Assembly (NCBI GenBank): GCA_949285735.1
Contig: CASEAQ010000011.1
Location: forward strand, 1-58,747
Length of the DNA stretch: 58,747 nucleotides
Direction of reading: 5' to 3'
Origin: an uncultured Bacteroidales bacterium
GTDB taxonomy: Bacteria > Bacteroidota > Bacteroidia > Bacteroidales > Muribaculaceae
Made by a program: the position numbers and the translations under genes. The stretch's first letter is position 1; each line of letters starts with the position of its first letter. A model generated the notes under the pieces. The model did not search any database. It had not been told where the DNA came from and saw only the letters and a list, made by a program, of their open reading frames with translations. This document shows positions 27,831-36,139 of this stretch, piece by piece.

Positions 27831-27965
27831 CGAAACAGGCAGCAAAGCCGTCCAACTATCAGCAACACGGTGGAGCGCAAACGTAACCTGTGGAAGCCCA
27901 CTACCGCCCTCCCCCAGAGATAGCACTTCGGAGAAGTGTAGCATACCGCTTGTACTGTCTGTGGG
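27831..27965. repeat. dispersed non-coding element, copy 1
   Basis: Aligns with 38188-38330. Shared blocks are CGAAA...AGCCGTCCAACT, then AACGTA, ACCTG-GGA, CCACT and CCTCCCCC, then a hairpin followed by GTAGC. The final hairpin is CACTTC-GGA-GAAGTG here and GACCTC-GAA-GAGGTC in the other copy, so the stem is kept while bases differ. A further hairpin (GGATTTCG with CGAAAATCC) lies just right of it at 27970-28004. Confidence 0.6.
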
Positions 27966-28003
27966 GGGGAGGATTTCGTTCCGCAGCTACAGTGACGAAA
28001 ATC

Positions 28004-28038
28004 CCTAACTACTAACCACTAATTGCTAACTACTAACT
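28004..28038 (-). repeat. heptamer repeat array at the DUF6377 gene stop
   Basis: Five exact 7-base units on + (CCTAACT, ACTAACC, ACTAATT, GCTAACT, ACTAACT) end two bases from the stop codon of the DUF6377 gene. Confidence 0.75.
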
Positions 28039-28040
28039 AT

Positions 28041-29693
28041 TTACAAGTTCTGCACCGCCTCGACAAACTTGTCTTTGGGCACTATGGCACGATTGCGCAC
28101 CTTCTGACGGTAGTTATACACCGTCTGCGACGAATAGTGCAAGAAGCCGGCAATCTTCGTGCTGTCGTTGATTCCGAGCCTCACAAGGGCATATATCCTC
28201 AATTCGGTCGTGAGCGTGTCTTTCTCCTTGGGTATAATCTCCGCCCCGGGCTGGAGCAACTTGTTGAAGTCTTCGACAAACGTCGGGAATAGTTCGAGGA
28301 ATATCATGTCAAACTTGCGGAAAAAGTCTTTCAACGCATCGGTAGTCACCGGTTTCGACACCACCGACTTTATGTCGGCAACCTGCCCAGCCTTAAACTT
28401 ACGGGCGAGCGACATGCGGAATTTTTCCATCTCGTCGATATACTCGGTGCATATCTTAAACAACTGTGCGATATACGTCTCCTTGATTTTGTTTGACTCG
28501 CCAAGGCGGCTGTTTGCTACCTTCAAGTCCTCGTTGAGCGACACAAGTTCCTGGTTTTTGGCATCGAGGCGGTGTCGCATCTCGGTCAATTTACAGTTGC
28601 GCTTGTGCAAGTAGAGCAGCACCACGGCAAGCACCAGCACCAACAAGCCCACTACCACGTCAAACGTGATGCGGTTGGCACGAATGCGACGCTGCACCTG
28701 TGCATGTGCATCGAGTATTATAGGCATATACTGCGACACCTGCAGCAGACGGCTGCGCGCATTGCCAGCCATTATGTCGCCCATTGCGCAAGTTATGTAT
28801 CGGTATGCCCGTTCCGAATCGCCCTCCTCATTGAGCAGTAAGGCAAGGTCTTGCAACGATGTATAGGTCTTCACACAATTACGCTTGTCGATTATCGCTC
28901 CCATAGTTAAGCAATACTTTTTGGCTTCGCTGTTGCCAAGGTGGCCATATACGTCGGCAAGCGTACACCAATATATGGCATCTCTGGCGACAAGTTCGCG
29001 ATTCTCTGCCCCAAAGTCGGTCAACAACCCCAAGGCGGCATTATATCGCTTCTCGTCCATGAAAATTTCGCTCATGTTTATTGTATATCCCAACGGTTCG
29101 TCGGCATTGACAGTCGAAATTGTATCACGATAGCTACGCAACAGGCTCGCATAACGTGCAGCCTGCTCGCTGTCGGAAGCCTCCTTGTATAACGACAAGG
29201 TGATTGAGTGCAACAGATAATAATAGTAATTGCTATCCTTCACGTATGGCGACTGGGGTACACTCTTAAGCAAGTCGAGCCCGTCTTGGAAGCGGCCAAG
29301 CCCCTTCAACCCGTCCACAACGTTCATCGTCGCCACAGCCACCGAGTCGGCAATCCCTATCCTTTGCGCCACCACGACACGCTTGCGGGCATAAAACAGA
29401 GCCGAGTCGAGCCTGTATTTCCTATATTGCCCAAACACCTCCCCCAGCGCATCAAACATTGCCTCGTCGCCACGTGCCTGCTGCAACTGGTGCTGCGCGG
29501 CGGCTATCGACCGCTGTTTGTTCTCCTCGATAGGTTCTCGCCCTGCAACGATGTCATCGAGCACCGTCAACAGGGAATCGGTATTAAAAGTAGTTTTTCC
29601 ATGACTCGTTTTCCCGAATGCCAAACCGACACCCAGCAAAACCATCATAGCCACAAGACTAATTTTACGTCTATTCATATTTGTCTGTTTCAT
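28041..29693 (-). CDS. DUF6377-type membrane regulator (TPR sensor with C-terminal helix-turn-helix)
   Basis: A 550-residue protein. The N-terminal signal/anchor (ISLVAMMVLLGVGLAFG) is followed by an all-helical TPR-like periplasmic part (about residues 30-330). A transmembrane helix (TFDVVVGLLVLVLAVVLLYL) follows, then a coiled coil (EMRHRLDAKNQELVSLNEDL). The cytoplasmic C-terminal domain has ALVRLGINDSTKIAGFLHYS and SQTVYNYRQKVRNRA, a helix-turn-helix. This is the DUF6377 architecture, typically next to SusC/SusD genes, and it probably senses the imported ligand or envelope state and activates the neighbouring SusCD operon. The start is taken at MKQTNMNRRK; MNRRK at 29678 is also possible. 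Its promoter lies in a 75-bp repeat array. Confidence 0.8.
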   Translation of the reverse strand: MKQTNMNRRKISLVAMMVLLGVGLAFGKTSHGKTTFNTDSLLTVLDDIVAGREPIEENKQRSIAAAQHQLQQARGDEAMFDALGEVFGQYRKYRLDSALFYARKRVVVAQRIGIADSVAVATMNVVDGLKGLGRFQDGLDLLKSVPQSPYVKDSNYYYYLLHSITLSLYKEASDSEQAARYASLLRSYRDTISTVNADEPLGYTINMSEIFMDEKRYNAALGLLTDFGAENRELVARDAIYWCTLADVYGHLGNSEAKKYCLTMGAIIDKRNCVKTYTSLQDLALLLNEEGDSERAYRYITCAMGDIMAGNARSRLLQVSQYMPIILDAHAQVQRRIRANRITFDVVVGLLVLVLAVVLLYLHKRNCKLTEMRHRLDAKNQELVSLNEDLKVANSRLGESNKIKETYIAQLFKICTEYIDEMEKFRMSLARKFKAGQVADIKSVVSKPVTTDALKDFFRKFDMIFLELFPTFVEDFNKLLQPGAEIIPKEKDTLTTELRIYALVRLGINDSTKIAGFLHYSSQTVYNYRQKVRNRAIVPKDKFVEAVQNL

Positions 29694-29777
29694 AGAACAA
29701 TGCCTCTCGCAGTCAAAGCCTCCGACCTCATGGCACATCATCGGCATATAAGCCCGCGCAACATTATTCCGTTTCAA

Positions 29778-29808
29778 CAAAAGTAGTGCAAATCGAGTGC
29801 AGAACAAA
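29778..29808 (-). promoter_or_regulatory. promoter within repeat array A, for the DUF6377 gene
   Basis: On the minus strand -33 TTTG (29805-29808), 19 bases, -7 TACTTTTG (29778-29785), matching the Bacteroidetes consensus exactly. The spacer contains CTGCACT and TTGCACT 11 bases apart. The gene starts about 78 bases downstream of the expected transcript start. Confidence 0.75.
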
Positions 29809-30027
29809 ACAAACTTGTTCGTTTTTTTATGCCGAGATGCAGCCTACCTTATAAAAAGGTAGTGCAAATCGAGTGCAGAACAAAACAAACTTATTTGTTT
29901 TTATTGCCTAAACGAAGCCTACCTTATCAAAAGGTAGTGCAAATCGAGTGCAGAAGAAACAAATTCATTTGTTTTTGTTGCCAAGACGCCGCCTATTTTA
30001 TCGAAAGATAGTGCAAATCGAGTGCAA
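29778..30027 (-). repeat. 75-bp promoter-bearing tandem repeat, array A
   Basis: Three full units plus a partial fourth; the landmark GTAGTGC/ATAGTGC occurs at 29783, 29859, 29934 and 30008 (periods 76, 75, 74). Each unit has a dyad around AAACAAA...TTTGTTT, the TTTG...TGCACT...TTGCACTA promoter region, and a hairpin over the -7 box (CTACCTT with AAGGTAG). Distal copies have -7 TACCTTTT, TACCTTTT and TATCTTTC instead of TAnnTTTG. Spurious short reading frames in it are not genes. Confidence 0.9.
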
Positions 30028-30034
30028 TGAAGCT

Positions 30035-30066
30035 GTGCCATAATTGAAAATACATTTATTTGTTGT
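30035..30066. repeat. dispersed 32-bp repeat, second copy
   Basis: CATAATTG, AAATAC and TTTATTTGTTGTAGA match 3327-3358 with about three differences. Here it is not followed by the palindrome present at 3352-3383. The remaining bases up to the terminator at 30110 show nothing else. Confidence 0.65.
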
Positions 30067-30109
30067 AGATACTTTATCCCAAACAACCCATATTCTTTAC
30101 TGAATATTT

Positions 30110-30159
30110 AGGAATTAACAGAAACAGGGTCGCACTCCATGCGAGGAATGCGACCCTGT
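30110..30159 (-). terminator. intrinsic terminator of the hutHI transcript
   Basis: Arms ACAGGGTCGCACTCC (30124-30138) and its near-complement ending CGACCCTGT (30159) form a long stem. On the minus strand TTTCTGTTAATTCC follows. It lies 26 bases after the hutI stop. Confidence 0.8.
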
Positions 30160-30184
30160 AAATATCTGCCACAGAGGGGCAATA

Positions 30185-31423
30185 TCATTCAACCCGAAAT
30201 CCTCCAATGTATGCCTTGCCCACGATGGGGGTCGTGTAGGCATAGGGGATAAAGTCAACCGACGGTATCGGTCGGGCTGTGATGTAGAAATTGGCTTGCT
30301 TGCCCACGGCAATCGAACCGTGGTTGTGGCTCTGCCCCATTGCACAAGCGGCGTTGAGCGTCGCGGCATTGATTGCCTCGGCTGGCAGAAGCCGCATCTT
30401 GATGCAGGCAAGCGACACGGCAAACTTCATGTCGCCCGACGGCGTTGACCCCGGATTGTAGTCGCTGGCTATTGCAACGCCACACCCGGCATCAATCATC
30501 TTGCGCAATGGCGCATAAGGCATATTCAGGAAAAACGACGTGCCCGGCAGACCCGTGGGAATTGTTGCCGACTGGCGCAGCATCTCAATTTCGGCATCGG
30601 TGATGCGCTCAAGGTGATCGACCGACAACGCCCCGTGGTCAATCGCCACCTTCACGCCGCCCGACGCAGCAAGCTCGTCGGCATGGATTTTGGGCTTCAT
30701 ACCCCACTTCGCCCCGGCTTCGAGTATTCGTGCCGTCTCGTCGGGAGTAAAGAATCCTTCGTCACAAAACACATCGATATACTCGGCAAGCTGCTCACGC
30801 CCCACTTCGGGTATCATTTCGTTAATCAGCAGTTCGATATATTGGGGCTTGGTATAATTGCGCCCCACGGCATGTGCCCCGAGGAAGGTTGCCGACACGT
30901 GCATCGGCACGCTCTCCTTTATGCGCCTCACCACTCGCAGCATCTTCAGCTCGTCGGCAGTGTTAAGCCCATATCCGCTCTTTATTTCCACACATCCTGT
31001 GCCCTTTGCCATCACCTCGCGCACACGCACCATCGACTGCTCAAGCAGTTCGTCCTCGCTAAGCGTGTGCAGCAAGTCGGCAGAGTTGAGTATGCCGCCA
31101 CCACGGCGGGCAATCTCGGCATAGCTCAACCCTCGTATCTTATCGACAAACTCGCCCTCGCGACTGCCGGCATACACAATGTGGGTGTGAGGGTCGCACC
31201 ACGACGGCAGCACCATGCATCCACGGGCATCAACCTCCTCGTCGGCATTGACACCCTCGGCTGGCAACTCCTCCATCTTGCCAAATGCAGCCACCTTGCC
31301 GTCTTCGACAAGCAAATAGGCATCGTCGATTGTATCGAGGCGAGCCATCTCTTCGCCCTGCAACCGCTGCTTGCGCTGGCAGTCACACACAAGTGTCGCT
31401 ATGTTTGTTACAATCAGTCGCAT
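30185..31423 (-). CDS. hutI: imidazolonepropionase
   Basis: A 412-residue amidohydrolase that opens the ring of imidazolone-propionate to N-formimino-L-glutamate, step 3 of histidine breakdown. The metal motif DPHTHIVYAGSREGEF is present, then RGGGILNS and GTGCVEIKSGYGL. Further motifs are IHADELAASGG, VDHLERI and ASDYNPGSTPSGDMKF, all characteristic of HutI. Its start overlaps the end of hutH by 10 bases, so the two are co-transcribed and probably translationally coupled. A terminator follows at 30124. Confidence 0.95.
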   Translation of the reverse strand: MRLIVTNIATLVCDCQRKQRLQGEEMARLDTIDDAYLLVEDGKVAAFGKMEELPAEGVNADEEVDARGCMVLPSWCDPHTHIVYAGSREGEFVDKIRGLSYAEIARRGGGILNSADLLHTLSEDELLEQSMVRVREVMAKGTGCVEIKSGYGLNTADELKMLRVVRRIKESVPMHVSATFLGAHAVGRNYTKPQYIELLINEMIPEVGREQLAEYIDVFCDEGFFTPDETARILEAGAKWGMKPKIHADELAASGGVKVAIDHGALSVDHLERITDAEIEMLRQSATIPTGLPGTSFFLNMPYAPLRKMIDAGCGVAIASDYNPGSTPSGDMKFAVSLACIKMRLLPAEAINAATLNAACAMGQSHNHGSIAVGKQANFYITARPIPSVDFIPYAYTTPIVGKAYIGGFRVE

Positions 31424-32913
31424 ACGCCGCCAAAATCATTTTGTTGCAAGAACTCGATTGAATGTCGTATGTGTGGGTACATCACCTCGTCGTTGACGAT
31501 GAATGGCACCACCTTGCGGTAATCGTCATATATTGCCTCGATGGGTTTCGATGACCTGAGCGGACGGCGGAATTCGAGTGCCTGTGCAGCATTAAACAGC
31601 TCAATGGCAAGTACACGCTGGGTGTTCAGAATCACCTTGTATAGCTTGATGGCGGCGTTGGCACCCATGCTCACGTGGTCTTCCTGCCCCTGGCTCGAAG
31701 GGATGCTATCCACCGACGACGGTGTACACAAGCTCTTGTTCAGGCTCACTATCGATGCCGCCGTATATTGCGTAATCATGAATCCGCTGTTCACACCCGG
31801 GTTGGCAACAAGGAAGCTCGGCAATCCGCGAGTGCCCGACACGAGTTTATAGATGCGACGCTCCGATATGTTGGCAAGTTCGCTCATGGCAATGGCAAGG
31901 AAATCCATCGGCAAGGCTATCGGCTCGCCGTGGAAGTTGCCGGCTGAGATTATCAGGTCGTCGTCGGGGCACACCGTCGGATTGTCGGTTGCCGAGTTTA
32001 TCTCGGTATCGATAACCGACTTCACATATCCCAACGTATCCTTGGCTGCACCATGCACCTGCGGAATGCAACGGAACGAATAGGGGTCTTGCACATACGA
32101 CTTTGGGGTGTCAACAATGCCGCTCCCTGCCAACAGCTGTCTGATGGTGGCGGCAGTCTGTATCTGCCCCGAGTGTGGGCGCACCTGGTGTACGGCATCG
32201 GTGAACGGTTCGACAAGCCCGCAATATGCGTCGAGCGACATAGCCGCAATTGCATCGGCTTGGCGGCACAGGCGTTGCCCTGCCAGCAAAGCCCACACGG
32301 CAAACGCGCTCATGTTTTGTGTTCCGTTAAGCAGCGCAAGCCCTTCCTTCGATGCAAGCTGTATTGGCTTCCACCCGTTGCGGCGCAACATGTCGGCACC
32401 GCTCATCACCTTGCCACGGAACTCCACTTCGCCAAGCCCCACGAGCGGCAGCGTCAGGTGGGCAAGCGGAACCAAGTCGCCCGATGCTCCCAACGACCCT
32501 TGCATATACACCACGGGGTAAACATCGTTGTTGAAGAAGTCAACGAGCCGCTCCACGGTGTCGAGCTTGCAGCCCGAATAGCCATAACTCAACGACTGCA
32601 CCTTCAGCAGCAGCATTATTTTCACAATCTCGTTTGGCACACGGTCGCCAGTGCCGCAAGCGTGCGACATCATCAAGTTGATTTGCAACTGGGCAAGGTG
32701 GTCGCCGCCAATCGACACGTTGCACAACGAACCAAACCCCGTCGTCACCCCATAGATGGGTGCCCGATTTTCGGCAATCTTCCTGTCGAGATATTCACGA
32801 CACTTCACGATGCGGTTGCGCGCGTCGTCGCTAAGTTCTATTTTATAACCCTTGTCGATAATCTCCCCAATGCGTTCTATGGTGAGATGTTCAGCCGATA
32901 TTTTATGTACCAT
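31414..32913 (-). CDS. hutH: histidine ammonia-lyase
   Basis: A 499-residue enzyme converting histidine to urocanate and ammonia. The prosthetic MIO group forms from Ala-Ser-Gly in GSLGASGDLVPLAHL (about residues 142-144). Other family marks are YGVTTGFGSLCN at the N-terminus, LLNGTQNMSAF, RPHSGQI, QDPYSFRCIPQVHG and DNPTVCPDDD. It is a cytoplasmic tetramer in characterised members. It is separated from the Fic gene by 183 bases containing a -7 box, so hutH and hutI probably form their own transcript. Confidence 0.96.
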   Translation of the reverse strand: MVHKISAEHLTIERIGEIIDKGYKIELSDDARNRIVKCREYLDRKIAENRAPIYGVTTGFGSLCNVSIGGDHLAQLQINLMMSHACGTGDRVPNEIVKIMLLLKVQSLSYGYSGCKLDTVERLVDFFNNDVYPVVYMQGSLGASGDLVPLAHLTLPLVGLGEVEFRGKVMSGADMLRRNGWKPIQLASKEGLALLNGTQNMSAFAVWALLAGQRLCRQADAIAAMSLDAYCGLVEPFTDAVHQVRPHSGQIQTAATIRQLLAGSGIVDTPKSYVQDPYSFRCIPQVHGAAKDTLGYVKSVIDTEINSATDNPTVCPDDDLIISAGNFHGEPIALPMDFLAIAMSELANISERRIYKLVSGTRGLPSFLVANPGVNSGFMITQYTAASIVSLNKSLCTPSSVDSIPSSQGQEDHVSMGANAAIKLYKVILNTQRVLAIELFNAAQALEFRRPLRSSKPIEAIYDDYRKVVPFIVNDEVMYPHIRHSIEFLQQNDFGGVCD

Positions 32914-32993
32914 AACTTATTAATAATTTATTGACCATGCTAATCGGAGAGGGCAATAACAACACACAGTGTCACCACCATCAGCCCATAATG

Positions 32994-33001
32994 CAAATGT
33001 A
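32994..33001 (-). promoter_or_regulatory. -7 box upstream of hutH
   Basis: TACATTTG on the minus strand about 80 bases before the hutH start. The same octamer precedes ftsY and rimO. No ideal -33 box is seen. Confidence 0.4.
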
Positions 33002-33096
33002 GCGATTTTATTCCGAAATAATACCAATTATGCAAAATGATGCACCCACATTTCACACTTCCAATAACGAAGGCGATGAAACCGTCCTAAAGGGCA

Positions 33097-34110
33097 TTAA
33101 CATGGCGGTTCGGCATCTTCGAGGGGCGAAACTATCTCCCAATATCCACCTCTTGCCCCACCTATGCGATTGATAATTCCCTTGCTTCGCAACTGCCTTA
33201 TTATCTTCTTCACTCCGCTTTCCGACAAGCCTATAAACTCTTGCAACTCTCGAATCGACACGCGTGGATTAAGCCGCATGGCTTCAAGAATTTTCTGGTT
33301 ACTTTTCTGGTTACTTTTCTGGTTACTGCTTTGCACCTCCTGTAATGCCGACAACAAGCAACGAAGCATGAACACAACAAACGATGTGCTTGCTCCTTCT
33401 CTGTCGCTCTGCGCAATAGCCGCGTAATATTTCTGTTGGTTTTCTTTGACAATCGTTTCCACCGGTATCCAAGCAAATACCGTGTTCCATTGCATCAGCA
33501 GCAATGTTTGCCACATACGCCCCATGCGCCCGTTTCCATCGGCAAACGGGTGGATAAACTCAAGCTCGTAATGAAACACGCAACTGCTGATGAGCGGATG
33601 CACTTTTGTATTCTTCACCCACTGCAGCAACTCGCGCATCAATGCCGGCACTCGCGTAGCCGGAGGGGCAAAGTGTATGCACTTGTTTCCTTCAAATACT
33701 CCGACACCTCCACGTCTGTAACACCCATTCTCGGCAGTCAGGTCTGCCATCATAAGGCGATGCGTCCTCAACAGGTCGGCTTCGCTGCAAGGGTCTAAGT
33801 CAAAAAGTAAATCGTATGCGTCAATGGCATTTTTCACCTCCCTGATTTCGACAGGCGGACCAAGCACGCGTTTCCCATCGAGAATGTCGGTCACTTGCTC
33901 TATCGAGAGTGTATTATTTTCAATCGCCAACGATGAATGAATCGTCTTGATGCGATTTTGCTTGCGCAGCGTAGGAGTGGGCACACCGTGCCCACTCGCA
34001 GAGATGCGCCCCACCGACTCGGCGATTTCAATCACGAGATTGGTCATCTCGTCGGTCACCGTGAACGGTGGCGTGTATGTTGTAGTGGTGACTGCTGCCA
34101 TCACTGCCAA
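33097..34110 (-). CDS. Fic-family protein with C-terminal winged helix
   Basis: A 337-residue protein. The N-terminal inhibitory helix carries SLAIEN, the (S/T)xxxE(G/N) motif that blocks AMP transfer in class II Fic proteins. The Fic motif is HPFADGNGRMGR near residue 187, with the catalytic His, so it should be an AMP-transferase under self-inhibition. After a Ser-Asn-Gln-Lys repeat linker comes a winged helix (NPRVSIRELQEFIGLSESGV...IIRQLRSKGII) that probably binds DNA. It starts two bases after the hutU stop and so shares the ftcD-hutU transcript, an unexpected partner for histidine degradation. A start at the second Met (34101) is also possible. Confidence 0.9.
   Translation of the reverse strand: MAVMAAVTTTTYTPPFTVTDEMTNLVIEIAESVGRISASGHGVPTPTLRKQNRIKTIHSSLAIENNTLSIEQVTDILDGKRVLGPPVEIREVKNAIDAYDLLFDLDPCSEADLLRTHRLMMADLTAENGCYRRGGVGVFEGNKCIHFAPPATRVPALMRELLQWVKNTKVHPLISSCVFHYELEFIHPFADGNGRMGRMWQTLLLMQWNTVFAWIPVETIVKENQQKYYAAIAQSDREGASTSFVVFMLRCLLSALQEVQSSNQKSNQKSNQKILEAMRLNPRVSIRELQEFIGLSESGVKKIIRQLRSKGIINRIGGARGGYWEIVSPLEDAEPPC
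33291..33326 (-). repeat. three perfect 12-bp repeats inside the Fic gene
   Basis: TTTTCTGGTTAC on + three times without mismatch, encoding Ser-Asn-Gln-Lys units in the linker between the Fic domain and the winged helix. Twelve bases keep the frame, so copy-number change would only alter linker length. Confidence 0.85.
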
Positions 34111-34112
34111 TT

Positions 34113-36128
34113 TTAAAGACTACTGTCCAAGATGCTGTCGTCAACGAGGTTGGGCATGGTCACTTTCAGTTCGGGGCATTGTTCCATGGCTCGCTCGATG
34201 CTGCGCATCGACCCTCCATTGCGCGCCCAGCTGCGACGAGCTATACCGTTGTTGACATCCCAGAAGAGCATTTCGCGTATGTGACGCTCGCTGTCGGCTG
34301 AGCCGTCGATCACCATGCCGAAACCGCCATTTATCACTTCGCCCCAGCCTACGCCGCCACCATTGTGCAACGACACCCATGTGGCACCGCGGAACGAGTC
34401 GCCAATGACATTCTGCACAGCCATATCGGCACAAAATTGCGAACCATCGTATATATTGCTCGTCTCGCGGAAAGGCGAGTCGGTGCCCGACACGTCGTGA
34501 TGGTCACGCCCAAGCACCACGGGCGCAGTGAGTTCACCGCTGGCGATGGCACGGTTGAAGGCAAGGGCAATCTTGGTACGTCCTTCGGCATCGGCATAAA
34601 GAATGCGCGCCTGCGACCCCACGACAAGGTGGTTGCGCCCAGCCTCGCGTATCCAGTGTATGTTGTCGTCGAGCTGCCCCTTTATCTCGTCGGGCGCAGT
34701 GGCTCGAATCTCTTCAAGCACCTCGGTAGCGAGGCGGTCGGTCAAGGCAAGGTCGTCGGGGTTGCCCGATGTGCACACCCAGCGGAACGGACCGAAGCCA
34801 TAGTCGAAGAACATTGGACCCATAATATCCTGCACATACGACGGATAACGGAAACGTCCGTCGGCTGCCATGATTTCGGCACCGGCACGTTGCGATTGCA
34901 ACAAGAATGCGTTGCCATAGTCGAAGAAATACATTCCACGGCTGGCAAGGCGGTTGATGGCTGCCACCTGGCGGCGCAACGATGCCTGCACCATCTCCCT
35001 GAACTTTGCCGGGTCGTCAGCCATCATGCGTTTCGACTCCTCAAAGGTTAATCCCACAGGGTAGTATCCACCTGCCCAAGGATTGTGGAGCGAAGTCTGG
35101 TCACTGCCGAGGTCAACATGAATATCCTCGTCGGCAAGGCGTTCCCACAGGTCAACCACATTGCCCACGTATGCCATCGACACCGTGCGACGCTCAGCCA
35201 CAGCACTCTTCACGGCAGGTATCAACTCGTCGAGGTCGCTGTGCAGCTCGTCAACCCACCCCTGGTCGTAACGCTTCTGCGCCGCCTGCGGGTTGATTTC
35301 AGCTACCACGCTCACCACCCCGGCTATATTGCCAGCCTTGGGTTGTGCGCCCGACATTCCGCCAAGCCCCGACGACACGAACAGCATTCCATGCTGGTCG
35401 TTGCGCCCAGGATAGTCGGCAAGTTTCTTGCGGGCGGCATTGAGCACCGTGATTGTGGTGCCATGCACGATGCCTTGCGGGCCTATGTACATATACGACC
35501 CGGCAGTCATCTGCCCATACTGGCTCACGCCGAGCGCGTTCAGGCGTTCCCAGTCGTCGGGCTTCGAATAATTGGGAATCACCATGCCGTTGGTGACAAC
35601 CACACGCGGCACATTCTTGTGCGACGGGAATAGCCCGAGCGGATGCCCCGAATACATCACAAGCGTCTGCTCGTCGGTCATCTCGCTCAAGTATTTCATC
35701 GTCAACAGGTATTGCGCCCAGTTTTGGAACGCCGCCCCGTTGCCGCCATACACAATCAATTCGTGCGGGTGCTGCGCCACGGCAGGGTTCAAGTTGTTCT
35801 GTATCATCAGCATGATGGCAGCCGCCTGACGGCTACGGTGTGGGTACTCGTCGATAGGACGGGCATACATCTCGTAGCGCGGACGGAAACGATACATATA
35901 TATGCGGCCATACTTGGCAAGCTCCTCGGCAAACTCCGGTGCAAGCGTGGCATGGAACTTTGCCGGGAAGTAGCGCAAGGCGTTGCGCAAGGCGAGCCGC
36001 TTCTCCTCGGCGGTGAGTATCTCTTTGCGGCGGGGAGCGTGGTTCACGCTCTCGTCATAGGGCTGCGGTTGCGGCAGTTCATCGGGAATGCCGGCACATA
36101 TCTGTCGTGCAAATTCTTCTTGGGTCAT
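34113..36128 (-). CDS. hutU: urocanate hydratase
   Basis: A 671-residue enzyme converting urocanate to imidazolone-propionate with tightly bound NAD. The dinucleotide-binding stretch is LFVSSGLGGMSGAQPKAG. Further marks are LIVYGGNGAAFQNWAQY, MYSGHPLGLFPSH, GDSFRGATWVSLHNGGGVGW and the C-terminal GGSMRSIERAM. It is longer at the N-terminus than the roughly 550-residue proteobacterial enzymes, matching the long urocanase form found in Bacteroidetes. It lies 11 bases after ftcD and 2 bases before the Fic gene. Confidence 0.95.
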   Translation of the reverse strand: MTQEEFARQICAGIPDELPQPQPYDESVNHAPRRKEILTAEEKRLALRNALRYFPAKFHATLAPEFAEELAKYGRIYMYRFRPRYEMYARPIDEYPHRSRQAAAIMLMIQNNLNPAVAQHPHELIVYGGNGAAFQNWAQYLLTMKYLSEMTDEQTLVMYSGHPLGLFPSHKNVPRVVVTNGMVIPNYSKPDDWERLNALGVSQYGQMTAGSYMYIGPQGIVHGTTITVLNAARKKLADYPGRNDQHGMLFVSSGLGGMSGAQPKAGNIAGVVSVVAEINPQAAQKRYDQGWVDELHSDLDELIPAVKSAVAERRTVSMAYVGNVVDLWERLADEDIHVDLGSDQTSLHNPWAGGYYPVGLTFEESKRMMADDPAKFREMVQASLRRQVAAINRLASRGMYFFDYGNAFLLQSQRAGAEIMAADGRFRYPSYVQDIMGPMFFDYGFGPFRWVCTSGNPDDLALTDRLATEVLEEIRATAPDEIKGQLDDNIHWIREAGRNHLVVGSQARILYADAEGRTKIALAFNRAIASGELTAPVVLGRDHHDVSGTDSPFRETSNIYDGSQFCADMAVQNVIGDSFRGATWVSLHNGGGVGWGEVINGGFGMVIDGSADSERHIREMLFWDVNNGIARRSWARNGGSMRSIERAMEQCPELKVTMPNLVDDSILDSSL

Positions 36129-36139
36129 ATCTTAGTTTC

